NCBI RefSeq assembly: GCF_022682495.2
Contig: NC_071399.1
Coordinates: forward strand, 3,391,342 to 3,455,341
DNA: 64,000 nucleotides
Direction: 5' to 3'
Source of the DNA: Desmodus rotundus
Lineage: Eukaryota > Chordata > Mammalia > Chiroptera > Phyllostomidae
Shown: positions 11,610-22,592 of the stretch, one piece after another
How positions within the stretch are numbered: the first letter of the stretch is position 1
Layout of the letters: each line of letters opens with the position of its first letter
The notes under the pieces: model-generated
Databases searched by the model: none
What the model was told of the DNA's origin: nothing
Seen by the model: only the letters and a program-made list of their open reading frames with translations
Translations under genes and position numbers: made by a program

Positions 11610-11760
11610 AGCATTTGTGCTATAAAATACACTCTGCAGATGCTTTTACCGTCATTATTTCATCTGCTTCTCCAAATGAAGGCCTGGTAGAGCAGGCGTT
11701 ATGACCACTCAGCTAAAATTTAAAAATGTGAACGATTTAACAGAAGGCACCGAAGATTTT
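11610..11760 (-). repeat. MIR fragment, antisense (diverged)
   Basis: 'ctagcatttgtgct', 'cagatgcttttacc', 'cattatttcatctgcttctc' and 'gcaggcgttatgacc' follow the order of an antisense MIR ('tagcatttac...gctttacatg...cattatttcatttaatcctc...aggtgttatta'). Confidence 0.45.
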
Positions 11761-11884
11761 AATTATATCGTCAATATTAGAACTGAGATCGGAGGTTTTT
11801 TCCAAGCACATTGTATTTGTTATGTCCTACAACATTTTTTAAAGGAAAATCGAGAACCTAATTAATAGTCTGTTTTCACGTCAG

Positions 11885-11985
11885 ATGCTGGATTTGGTAC
11901 CTGGAACAAAGCAGACACTTAGATATTTACTGAGCATATGGGTGAATTAACACGAATAAAAATGAGTGAATGAATGAAATTCCAC
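11885..11985 (+). repeat. L2 3' tail
   Basis: 'tacctggaacaaagcagaca' followed by 'cttagatatttactgagcat' and 'gagtgaatgaatgaaa' follows the L2 3' terminus ('gcctggcacatagtaggcgctcaataaatatttgttgaatgaatgaa'). Confidence 0.5.
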
Positions 11986-12137
11986 TCTTTTTCTTGGGAG
12001 TAGTACCTGGCAATAGGGTACCTGTTGACTTTCCTAGCTAGTTTCAGAGGACATCTGAGGATCTTACTTGCAGCTTAATAAGACCTTGGAAGAAGGGCAG
12101 GACTTTGTAATCCTTTCTCCACTTCCCTGGAATCCTC

Positions 12138-12492
12138 ATGCCATGGACTTACTATGTCTCCCCCAAATTCATGTGTTGGAACCCTACCCTGCAATGGGGT
12201 GGTATGGAGAGGCGGGGCCTGATTATTAGGTCATGAGGGTGGAGCCCTTGTGAATGGGATTAGTGCCCTTTTATGAAGAGAGACTAGAGAGATGCTTTTT
12301 CTCTTTGCCACGAGAGGCTTAATGAGAAGACAACCATCTGCGAACACTGGAGAAGGGCCCTCACCATGAAGCTGACGGAGCCGGCACCCTGACCTCAGAC
12401 TCCCAGCGCCCCCAACTGGAAGAAGCTCATCTCTGTGCTTTCAGCTGCCCAGCCTGTGGCATTTTGTTGTGGCTGCTGAGCTGACTAATACG
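12138..12492 (+). mobile_element. MLT1-type solo LTR (ERVL-MaLR)
   Basis: The order of phrases is that of an MLT1A-like LTR: 'atggact...gtctcccccaaattcatgtgttgg' (split phrase), 'gaaccctaccctgcaatggg', 'gattattaggtcatgagggt', 'gaatgggattagtgccctt', 'gggccctcacc', 'cagcctgtggcattttgttg', and the terminus 'gctgactaatac'. No internal retroviral sequence flanks it, so it is an old solo LTR. It has no coding content. Confidence 0.85.
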
Positions 12493-13979
12493 CCTCATCT
12501 GGCCCTACCCTCTCTACAGTTTACTCTAGAGCATTTAAACTAGGAAGTTCTGATTGCTCCACTAAACCTCACATATAGCATTATTATAACTCAAATACAG
12601 AAACAAACCACATGGGTCATTGCGACCACAGAGGTCAGAAACAATTCCCTGGAACTGAGAACTGTAACCATGACTCCGCCTTTTGTGTGGCAGGGATGCT
12701 GAAGCATCCGCACCGAGCTGAGCTCGGGCCTATGCCGCGCTCGGGCCTATGCCGCTTCCAGGAACGTAAACATGTGGACGCTGCCACTACTACTAATAGC
12801 CACGGTCACTGCCACTCAGTTGTTACTGAGTACAGGACAGTTGCTGAGATCAACTGAACTTTCTTGAAAACAGTGATATTTTCCTGGGGAGGTTCAGACA
12901 CTTTTCCTATTCCGCCAAGAGGGCTGCGTTTGCTGACGTGGCCACATGGGGACAGGCCACTCTTCCCCCACAGCTAAGCTCCTTCCCATGCAACTCGAGA
13001 GTCAAGAAACAGCCCCCCAAATGGGCAGCTAACCCGAAGTTTCATGGAGTCCCGACACATCACAAATCTTTTCAAAGGAAATAAACAGAAGTATGAAAAG
13101 TGCAAATCTATGGCTGACGTGACTACAGGTGATAGTGATTTTTTTTATGCTTCCTTATAATTTCCAACTTGTTTACAATGAAAAGTAAATTACTTTTTTT
13201 AGTAAAAGGGACATTTTAAAAAAGTTAAATAATGTAAATTTCATATCTGATCTTACAATTATTTTATCTATGTTTGGCATACATTTTGTGTAAAAAAATA
13301 GTTAATTTTTGTTTAAAACTAAGACGCTAAATAATCAAGTGGTATGAGGTGAGCTGTACCTGGCAATACCTGTTTCTTTGCACCAAGAGCTAACTTAGCA
13401 AAGACTCCTTGGAACCAGCCGAGAAACAGGGCGCGTGCTCTGGCCCACCCTTCCAGTCCTTCACCAGTTTGATTTCAAAAGCGCGAAGAAGATAAACCCG
13501 CACTGACAGGTTTCACAGTAGCTGTTCATCCCGCACATTTAGCACATTCCTTGAAGGGGTGGTATTACAGGCAGCTCGTCTGAAAATTACCTGATTATCT
13601 GCCTTAAGTATTTTGGATGACAATCCGGGAAATCAAATAGGAAAAGCACGTGTAGTCTTGTGAGTCACACATCATATTTTTTAAAATCCATGAGTGAAAT
13701 GAGATAAAGTTATCAGCGATCAGAGCATGTACAAGCACCACTGAACAACAAATGATTTTTTTTTTAAATAAGAATTCCTTCAAAAAAATCTTGAAGAGCC
13801 CAGAGTTCACCATTTGGAAAAGTCATTCATTTTATATGGAATATCAGGGAGGGGACGGATTTCAATATACTTTGATAAAGTTAAAATATCTGCTTATTTT
13901 AAGAGATCTACTGTCCGTCCAAATACTGACACCTAATTACATCATTAGAAACAATAAATAAAAATTATATTGTCTGCAG
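12493..13979. other. Unassigned stretch with a perfect 17-bp tandem duplication
   Basis: Nothing gene-like is seen. Two exact copies of gctcgggcctatgccgc sit at 12722-12738 and 12739-12755. T- and A-rich runs occur at 13141-13146, 13194-13201 and 13756-13765. Confidence 0.5.
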
Positions 13980-14110
13980 AAGATGGTTTGACTTTGACAC
14001 AGGGCAATACACAGATCTTGCATAGAAATGTACACTTGAAACCTATATGATCCTATTATCTTATGCCACTCCAATACATTGCATACAAAATTTTAAAAAA
14101 TAAATTGATT
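13980..14110 (+). repeat. Possible retroelement 3' end
   Basis: 'acacttgaaacctatatgat' followed by 'cttatgccactccaatacat' and an A-rich end resembles a second site at 54240-54318 ('ttgaaacttctatag', 'accaatgtcaccccaacaca'). Both look like the 3' end of one old L1-like element. The family was not identified. Confidence 0.35.
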
Positions 14111-15544
14111 TATACCAAAAATAATTAAATTGTCTGTGGATCTCACAGGGGCCATTGAGGTTTTATAAATTTATGTTTATGTCAACTCAATTTTCAGTTC
14201 ACATCATTTTAATGATTTCATAAATTTTATATAATTACAGGTACCATTGATTCCTATAGAAAATAATTTTAAGTACATAACAATATCTCCTATATAAATA
14301 GGAGGTAATTTTAATATATGAAAATAAGACTATAATACTTAAGAATTATTCCTGAATTTTAACAAAATGAAAATATTTCAGGTTCATATACAAGTTACAA
14401 GGAAAGGAATTGTAAGATAATTTCTAGTCAATGAAATATATTGGCAGGGGGAGGGGCAGCTTCTGAGGGTCTTGGACTCAGGAAAACCCAGGACAGGCTG
14501 CAGCCAACAGCTGGGCGGTGCCCCCCTAGCTCTTTGTTGCCTAAGTGACTGACTGTCAGGGGGAGGGGACCGAAGGGAACAGAGTCCTCACTTTCATCTT
14601 AAAAACACTATTTCAATAGAAGTGGTTTTCGATAGCACACAATAGTTTAAAAGACTTGATTTCTTCCTGTCATCCTAAGTGATTAACAGCAAGAATCCTA
14701 CTATTACAGCAAAAATGACCAACCACACTTGAAAACTATCTTCACTTGCAAAATATCAAAACTAATTAGCCATTTCTGAAAGCTGACCTCTCAGAGTGGA
14801 GGTATCTACCAGGGTCTCGAATAATATTGAAGTGAAAAGCAAGGTGTGTTTTGTAGGGCACTATTTCTTTCCTGTGAATACTCAGAAAGGCTTTTGGATG
14901 ATTGAGGCTTCCATTACGGTACCTACCACCCCCCACAGGAAGCCCCTGGAAAAGGGGCTTTCCCCTCCATCACCTGGAAGTGACTGCCCCTCATCATAAA
15001 ATGTTGATGGACAGCAGAGAACCTGCATCTCTCATCCTGTGGACAGAACTCTCCATGGGGCAAAATGTCACCTTTTCACAGCAATTATCTATCCAGCCAA
15101 CCCTTGGGACAGCCATTTCTGCGTGAACAGTATAGATGCCTGGATTTCCAGCGGGAGGAGTGAGGAGGAGGAGGAAGCACACGCCATGACCCCTTGCTCT
15201 GTGGACAGAGGCAGAACAGCCCAAGTGAGAGCAGGTATGGACGCCGATTGACCATTTCCCATCATCAACCAGGTCCTGAGCAGACAGACATTTGGGGGCT
15301 GCACCCTCCTCCTACCGCTGACTGAGCAAATGACGCCTGGAAGCTTCAGGGACCTCGACAAAAATGAGAACACCATCCGCACTGGAAGGTTACTGCAACA
15401 GTAAGAGATCAGGCGTTGAAAGCACCTCTAACACACACAGTTGGTAAGTAGTAGCTGATGACAAATATAAATGAGTTGTAACAATTTTTTGGAAAAAAGT
15501 CTGGTTCCATCCCAGAATCATGTGGCTTGGTCCCTCAAGGCTTC
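14111..15544. other. Unassigned stretch, AT rich at left
   Basis: About 14110-14440 is strongly AT rich and includes a small palindrome, CTCCTAT-ATAA-ATAGGAG, at 14287-14304, which overlaps a TATAAATA string. The remaining sequence gives only short frames on both strands. No repeat family is recognised. Confidence 0.45.
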
Positions 15545-15905
15545 TTCACATTCATGCCACCGTGAGGGCTAGTTTTGTCATCTCAGAGGACACCCTTGGG
15601 TGATGTTAACATTTGAACCGGTGGACTTTGGGAACCAAACTGCCCTCTGACACGTGGATGGGCCTCATCCAATCAGAGGAAGGTCTGAATAGAACAAGCC
15701 AGCCTGCACGAGCAAGAAGGAGTTTTCCAGCCTCCCCCGCAGCACTGCCCCTCCTGAGTCTCCAGCCTGTCTGCACTGTGGACGTGCCAGCCTCCCTGGT
15801 CACCTGAGCCAATTCCTTACAACAAAGCCCCCTCACTCACTTACACACGCGTGCACACACACCCCCTGCTGGGTCTGTTTCTCCAGAGAGCACTAACTGA
15901 TTCCA
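15545..15905 (+). mobile_element. LTR-like medium-reiterated repeat
   Basis: The phrases 'gttaacatttgaaccggtgg', 'ggatgggcctcatccaatca', 'gaaggtctgaatagaacaag', 'ctgagccaattccttacaac', 'gggtctgtttctccagagag' and 'cactaactga' occur in the order of a widespread placental repeat. I remember its consensus but cannot name its family with confidence. The CA-rich part near 15845-15862 replaces its usual (TA)/(CA) tract. Confidence 0.65.
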
Positions 15906-16017
15906 CTACATTCAAGGGCCCTGGTGAGCCAAACAAATCCCTCGGAGCCAAATGACAGAAATGTGCCTTTTTTTTTTAAATAAATGGTTATTTTATTTAA
16001 TTTTATTTAATAAATGG

Positions 16018-16158
16018 GTTTTTTTTAATTGTTATTCAATTACAGTTGTATGCCTTTTCTCCCCATCCCTCCACCCCACCCCAGCTGAACCCACCTCCCT
16101 CCCCCCTCTCCACCCTCCCCCTTGGTTTTGTCCATGTGTCCTTTATAGTAGTTCCTGT
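16018..16158 (-). mobile_element. 5'-truncated L1 3' end, antisense
   Basis: The reverse complement ends '...actgtaattgaataacaatt' plus an A tail, seen here as 'ttttttttaattgttattca'. Inside, the C-rich plus strand is the complement of the G-rich L1 3' UTR ('ttgtccatgtgtcctttata', 'gtagttcctg'). The same tail occurs in sense orientation at 36392-36646. Confidence 0.8.
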
Positions 16159-16539
16159 TAAAAATCTGTTTGTCTTTCTTCAAACTATCTTTTAGTTATG
16201 AAATATCACAGAGTTAAGATATTGTGGTAAAACTTTCTAAAGACAAGCATGCTCCATGGACACTCAGGGAGTTTATTTCTACTTGATCGGCAATGCTAGG
16301 TGCCAGAACAGGGCAGGTGGGTTCTGGACTCCACGTGGATTCCCATGGCTCTGGCCTGAGGCAGCGGTCACTAACAGGAGCCTCAGCAGGACCTGAGTGA
16401 AGGGATTGCTCAGTTAGTCTCCTAGTAACCCATCAGGACAGGGAGCCGAGGCCGCAGTGGCTCTGCTTTGTTAGTGGAAGGGTTTTTGAAAGGAATCTTA
16501 AACATTCTTCAATTGAAGGAACATCAAATTAGTGTATTT
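16159..16539. other. Unassigned spacer
   Basis: No gene or repeat is recognised between the L1 tail and the Ves SINE. Confidence 0.5.
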
Positions 16540-16555
16540 AAAAAGCAATATTCAT
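16540..16555 (+). repeat. Target-site duplication, left copy
   Basis: aaaaagcaatattcat matches the right flank at 16763-16778 (aaaaagcattattcat) at 15 of 16 bases. It marks the insertion site of the SINE between them. Confidence 0.85.
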
Positions 16556-16762
16556 AGCCCTGGCTGGTGTGGCTCAGTGGACTGAGGGCAGGCCTGCAAA
16601 CCAAAGGGTCACAGGTTCAATTCCCAGTCAGGGCACATGCCTGGGTTGTGGGCCAGGTCCCCAGTAGGGGGCATGCGAGAGGCAACCGATCTATATTTTT
16701 TCTCTCCCTCTCTTTCTCCCGCCCCTACTCTAGCTCTAAAAATGAATAAAATCTTTTTTTTT
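16556..16762 (+). mobile_element. Ves-type tRNA-derived SINE
   Basis: It begins 'agccctggctggtgtggctc' and continues 'agtggactgag' (A box), 'cacaggttcaattcccagtc' (B box), 'agggcacatgcctggg', a TC-rich stretch and an AT-rich tail. It is flanked by 16-bp target-site duplications differing at one base, so the boundaries are good and the insertion is fairly recent. The segment CCAGTAGGGGGCATG at 16661-16675 carries a CTCF-like core. Confidence 0.93.
16661..16675 (+). promoter_or_regulatory. CTCF-like core inside the Ves SINE
   Basis: CCAGTAGGGGGCATG fits the CTCF core CCASYAGRGGGCR. SINEs in other mammals (rodent B2, carnivore SINEC) are known to have spread CTCF sites. A similar role for this element is inference. 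Confidence 0.35.
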
Positions 16763-16778
16763 AAAAAGCATTATTCAT
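16763..16778 (+). repeat. Target-site duplication, right copy
   Basis: aaaaagcattattcat is the right partner of the copy at 16540-16555. Confidence 0.85.
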
Positions 16779-19700
16779 TCACCTACTCTACAGAGGCGGT
16801 TGAGAGCCTCCTCAGTGCAAAGCCTTGCACGAGTGCCTTCCTCCCCAAAGCACTGCAGTAACATGGATAACAGCCATCCTGCCCACCAACAGGTCCCGGT
16901 CTGCGAGGTACAATGCCCAGCTCAGCCCGAGAGTCAAAGGACGGGCAGCCTGAGACTTGATCAAAGACTGTAGCATGTATGCTGAATACCTACAGCCCTG
17001 AACTTGATCAAGTAAGGAAGGATATCAGGAGGAGGGGACATTTTATTCTACAGCAGACTGGTGCCAAACTGTTACAGTTTTTGCAGCTGAAAACCTATAA
17101 ATATACTGTGTTGGAACCTCTGCTTTACCATGACAATTTTCCACAGAGAAGTATTCTAAGAGGATAATGATTCGTGCACTAGATCTGCAAATGGCTCACA
17201 AAATAGCATTTCAGGACCTAGGTTATATCTGTTTTGAGATACATAGTGCAAAAGGTTGGAAAGAAAGAACATTCTAGCCATAATAAATGCAGCCAAATGA
17301 CTGCAAAGTGGTAGATAGCAGGAATGTCCCTGATGCGTCCCCTGATTTCTATTTTTCTTTGTCATTATAGTCTTACTGTTTTCTTTATGATGATACCCCC
17401 CACAACCGGGCGGCCTCCTGGACACACGGTGGGTCTATATTAATAGCGTCACCATGGTGACTATTCAAAGGCAGTTAATACTGCTAACCCAGTAGGTTTA
17501 AAACTGTCTTCTCTCACAGCCATAACAAGCACTGGCAGTGAGGAAAGCTGGTGATTTGTACTGTTAAACGCTTTGCCCTTTTCCCGACCGAGCACGCACC
17601 TTCACTGCTCCTAGGCAGACGGTCCACTCTACAGCTGCACTAATGGGAGCCTTGTCACAGACGCTATTTAAATTCAAATGACTTAGAAGGGACGGAAATT
17701 AAATCGCTCAGCCGCACTTCCCACATGTCAACTGCTCCGCAGCCACTCCTGTCTAAGGCTCTGGGCTCGGCCACCTAGCTAGATCCAAGAGCAGGAAGCG
17801 AGCTGATGGCAGACAGACCTGGAGGGGACAAAGGAGCCTATAGCAAGACATCTTCATAACCAAGGCAGGAACTACACATGTGAACCAAGTCTGTGCTAAA
17901 GGAAATGGGGAGATGAGGAGGCCGGGAAGTTAAAGGACCTGATGTTGCAAGACCTGCTAGAGTAAAATTGGGAGAATCACCGTCTCAGAAGGGGCCGGCT
18001 CTGTGCACTGTCAATTGGAAGAGCAAAGGGACAGGCTGCTCAAGAGGAGTGCAGACTCCTTCCACCTGGAGAGCAGAGTCTTGCAGGGTGACGGCAGGTC
18101 CTGCCGTGGAGGGGGGCCATGCCAGGTGCTCGAGAGACAGACAAGAAGACAAACAAGATGGTAGGTTGTGGATGCCAGGATATAGTGGGAATACAGTCAA
18201 TAGCAAAAACTCAGTTTTGACTAGAGAACTCATTTACGTGGGGTAAGAGTGGTTATAGCTTTAAAAAAGTGGTAAAAAGATAAATATATCCTGCAGCACT
18301 AAAAGCAGAGCTCAACTTAGAGACAGGTTACCATGACCCACGTAATGATGCTAATGTGTCATCTAGACAAACTTGTCATCGTGTCCTTGAGCAAAGAAAC
18401 TTCTCGGATTTTCAGGTGTCTGCTCTGTGAAGTATTACCATTAAATCTGTGTGAAAGCAACTGTAAACTGTAAATCACTCTACAGGTGAATTTCTAAGCA
18501 TTATTTTGGGCAACAGAAACCACATGGGCTGAGACATGGAGGTGATGGTGACTGCGACGTACCTGGGACAGTGTGTAGAGTGTCCGTGTGGGTGAGGGAG
18601 CAGCATATAAGGACGGGAGAGGCCACAGAGGGTGCTGGGAACCGGACTGCCAAGGAAAGGTACCGGTGAAGAGAAACCTCAACTTTTCTTCTCTTTTCTG
18701 ATGCCCACAAAAGGTGGGGTGAATATCAAAGGCACTGTTACTTGTTATGCCTTTAATTGGCAGGTAAAAAGACTAAATGCAAAACTATGATGAAAGTGCG
18801 TTCCCTAGCAACTTCTGAATGCACACGACTGCATTTCAGAAGTGCGTGTGCAAAGGCTGCGTGGCACACAGCGTGGACCACCTCTCTGAGCTTGTCCGAC
18901 AAGCCCAGCCGTGTGGGCCAGACTGACCCTGAGGCCCTGTAACCACAGCCTGCAGGCTTAGAACTGCAAACACGGAAGACTGTCACCGCATCACCCAAGT
19001 CCACCGGGCAGCCCACTGCTCGGTAAAGCACGCTTCAGTCGGGAGGAGAAAACTCACTCTGGAAGTTCAAGGCCCTTCACGGGGCCCTGCGGTGTGCTGC
19101 AAATCCGCTCCAACTGCCAGGTCAAAGCAGAGCTCAGTGCAGCGGGTCTGCAATTATGTGTGCGGAAAAAACCCTGCGCGTCCCGTAATAGAATAAACAC
19201 CGCTAAAGGGAAGAGAAGTCTTTACAGAATTTCTACGGCACAGTCTCAGGAAGAGCAGTATTTTGAACAAAATATTAAAGGGAACTTGAGTAAAAGCACA
19301 GAATGCCCTTCTGAGTCCAGTCTTGGGGCAAGCTGAAGAGCAGGGGCAGCTCGCCACAGATGCTAGCTGTAAACTGACCCACAGTGAGTTCTGTGCATCG
19401 GAGGGCTGTGCCCCAACAGCCCCAGGAAGACTGAAATCAACACCAGTTTTCCTGTGAAAAATGCTGGAGGGAGAAATCAAGCAATACAATCTTTACATGG
19501 TGTTGAATGAATTTTCCAGATTGGTGAAATTCAAAGCAGCAGATTACATCTACTTATTAATTCTCGGCGAAGCCAGGGCCATTCACGTGCCCTCTGTTGA
19601 CCTGCACACAGAAGAATGAAGCATAAAAACAGCCCAATGCTTGCTGTGCCTACCGCGGCAATGCTAATGTAACCTGTGATCTTGTCTGGGGTGTTGACTG

Positions 19701-21324
19701 TGAACGCTCCAGCTTTGTGTAACAAGCTCCCTGGGCCAAATAAAATACTTGAATAGCATCATTCACCTTCCCAGCACTTTTCAAGTGGTGGCCACTTAGG
19801 GAAACAAAAGCCGGCAGGTTTAGGGTGCAGTCCCAGGTGAGCTGGCTGTGCTGGGTGGCGTCAGGTTTCAGGTGGGTCAAGGGCAATTGTATTGGAGAGG
19901 TTTTCTCAAAGCCACTGCCACTGAGAGCTGAGGAGCAGCTTTGAGACTCTGCTTCCAAATTCATCGCTAAGTGAGAAGGCAACATGCAAAAATGGCAGAA
20001 ACTGTATCCCAAACAAAGATGTTGGTCTCCCTCCCCCACCCCTGTCCGGCTCCCACTCCCAGCCCCAACCAGAAAGACAAGGTTCCACAGATCTCTGGAG
20101 GTCTCTGGAGAGCACCGGCCTCTGGTCAGGCTGAGCATATATTAGCAGCCCATTAAGCCTGAATGAAGATTGTATCTTAAAACCAACTGCGGTGTTGTCT
20201 GCCTTGCTTGGTGTGAGCTGCGCTGACAGAGCACTCGGATTTCCAGGAGGCAGGGCTTTCACTAAAGGAGCCCTTTTGGTTTCACCCTACAAAGTCCCAC
20301 TGCCTTGCCTGCTACTTCCTTACCATAGTCTTCACTTTGGACAGAAGCAACTTTGATCCAAACCCCTCCCCACTGCAAATGAGCAGGATTTGTCTTCCTA
20401 TCGAGGCTGAATATCACAGGCCCGCAAAGGGGGTGAGTGAAAGAAGAGTGTCACCGGAGAATGACTATGTCTGAAATAGCCAGGACTCCCGGTTTAGAGA
20501 AGCGCTTCTACTCAGCCGCCCGTCAGAAGAACTGGAAGGCTGCAGTGTAGGGTGAGAATGGTAGAAGAGAAGGCAATCCTATAAAATCAGCTCAAGAAAT
20601 GTTGACTGAAAACAGAGACACTTGGTGGCGTGTTGAGAGGAAACACAAGCACAGATATAACATGAACTAACGTCACCACATCTGGGTAGCTGGGGCCCGG
20701 AAGTGACGGGGAGTCCCTGTTCACATTCACGAATGGCGACGTCTCCACCTTCACACTGACGCAGTTCAGTGCTCCCACACGGTGAGAATCACACTTTGCA
20801 GCCAGCCCCGCACTCCCTCAGTCGAGGCACTGAACGTGACCTTGGTGTGCCTGCTGTTTAATAACTTCTCACGTACCCACGACAATCCTCAACACACACA
20901 GTCACACGCACACAATTCAGTGACTGCTGCCTCTACACAGGTTTACTTAAAATTAGATAACGGTCGAGATGAACATGTGTCAAAGAGTTAGGGACACTGG
21001 GGATGCACTAGTTCCTCGCCACTTATCTAAGAGTTTGCAACGAGTCTGACAACGAGCCTTTGCCTCCCCGAGGGACAGCAGAGTCAGTTATGGAAGCTCA
21101 TGGGACACGTCCCTGCTTCCTCGTCTCCGCCCCTGCACACACACACACATGCAGGATCAGAAGAATGAAGGGAACTGTTTCAGAGGTGACGCAGACAGCC
21201 CACTCATTCATCCAGGAGGGATTAGAAGGCTCTGGAGCAGAGAGGACTGAAAATGCAAATCCTGAGAGTCTGATTCTCCGTCCTCTCTAATTACAATAGC
21301 ACTAATTAGGAAACCACTGCCAGA
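16779..21324. other. Unassigned stretch
   Basis: No gene and no confident repeat are seen over about 4.5 kb. Open frames reach at most 162 codons (minus strand, 19650-20138). That translation has no domain, and overlapping frames on the same and opposite strand are equally open. Mixed GC content, with no CpG island. Confidence 0.5.
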
Positions 21325-21490
21325 CATTGTTCTCAGCCACGCACACATTTACTTTGTTTAATCCCCATCAGGACGCCCTGAGACAGAAACTCCCACCCGC
21401 ACCCCATTCTACAGAGGAGAAAATCGAGGTGCTGAGAGGCGGGGTAACCTGACCGTGGTCACAGCCACCAAGCAGCATCTCTGCTGGGCA
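21325..21490 (-). repeat. MIR SINE, antisense
   Basis: 'actgccagacattgttctca', 'tttgtttaatccccatcagg', 'ccccattctacagaggagaa' and 'aggtgctgagaggcggggta' followed by 'acctgac' are the antisense MIR core in order. Confidence 0.78.
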
Positions 21491-22194
21491 CCACAGAATC
21501 ATTGCCAAACAGTCTCCTTCAGAACTCAGAAATATCCTGGCTTATTTTCTTAAATAAGCTTCTATTAAGTCACACAGGTTGGCTCCAGCGTGTTCTAATT
21601 AAACTGTAATTTTTTCCCAATGCAGTTGCCAAACTTGAGGTAAGGTTTTCAATAATTTGAATATAAAAATGTGTTTTTAAATGAGAATAGAATTCTAGGC
21701 ATAGAATTTATCTGTTTTGTGATGTCAGATATTGTGTGGGAATCTTCCAGGGTCTCGGAGTCATCGCTGGGAAGCTGCTGGACCATAATCCCCCGACCAA
21801 GAAATAAGAACAATGAGACCCACATGTGTCTCAGCACCAAGACTCAAAGTCGGATTTAAAAAGTCCCTAACATAAGCCGTGCTACACAGAGCACTGGCCT
21901 TTTGCTCCGAGACAAGACCCTTCACCTCTTTAGGGCTGACCTGTGCAATGTGAGACAAAATTAACAACTCTAAGGATTCCTCCAAACCCCGCAATCCCGT
22001 GCTCCCATTTCTCACCCCAACACCCTTCTACACAGCGATGCACAAAATGCATGTGACATTTGACTACAGAGTCGTTTGAATTTCGGGGAAATGATAGTTA
22101 ACTGCAAGATGCGGCCACCTTCCCATAATTAGGGATAAAGCACACAGTGTAATCTGACACACGTGCGCTACTGAATGTACAGGGATGCAGATCT
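21491..22194. other. Unassigned stretch
   Basis: No gene is seen. About 21890-21960 weakly resembles a MIR3-like phrase order ('caagacccttcacctcttta') but is too diverged to call. Confidence 0.45.
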
Positions 22195-22592
22195 GATACG
22201 CAAACAGGCAAATGAGGTGAGCGTGAGGGGTTCAGTGGTTGCCAGGGCCCCGGGTGGATGGAGAAAGGGATGGAGCATAGGGGACGTCTAGCCTGTGAAA
22301 CTCTTCTGTGGGATATTATAGAGGAAGGTACTTACCACACCTTTGACAAGACCCATAGAGTGTACAACGCAAAGAATGAACTCGGATGTAAACTGTGGGC
22401 TTTAGTTAATAATAATATGCCATTGGTGACTCATCCATTGCAACAAACGCACTACAGTAATCCCAAATGTTAGTGGCATCAGAAACTGTGTGTTGTGACA
22501 AGAGGTTAAGTAAGGACCGTCTATACTTTCTGCTCAAATTTTCTGTAAATCTAAAACTGCTCTAAAAAAGTCTATTAATTTTTAAAATAAGT
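22195..22592 (+). mobile_element. L1M-type 3' end
   Basis: 'cagtggttgccagggccccg', 'gaatgaactcggatgtaaac', 'tgggctttagttaataataa', 'ggtgactcatccattgcaac' and 'tctgtaaatctaaaactgct' followed by 'ctaaaaaagtctattaa' are the 3' UTR landmarks of old L1M elements in sense orientation. The unit is truncated and holds no ORF2 domain. Confidence 0.85.

Noticed and set aside
19650..20138. 162-codon minus-strand frame
   Set aside because: It overlaps another minus-strand frame of 118 codons and a plus-strand frame. The translation is serine- and leucine-rich with no domain.
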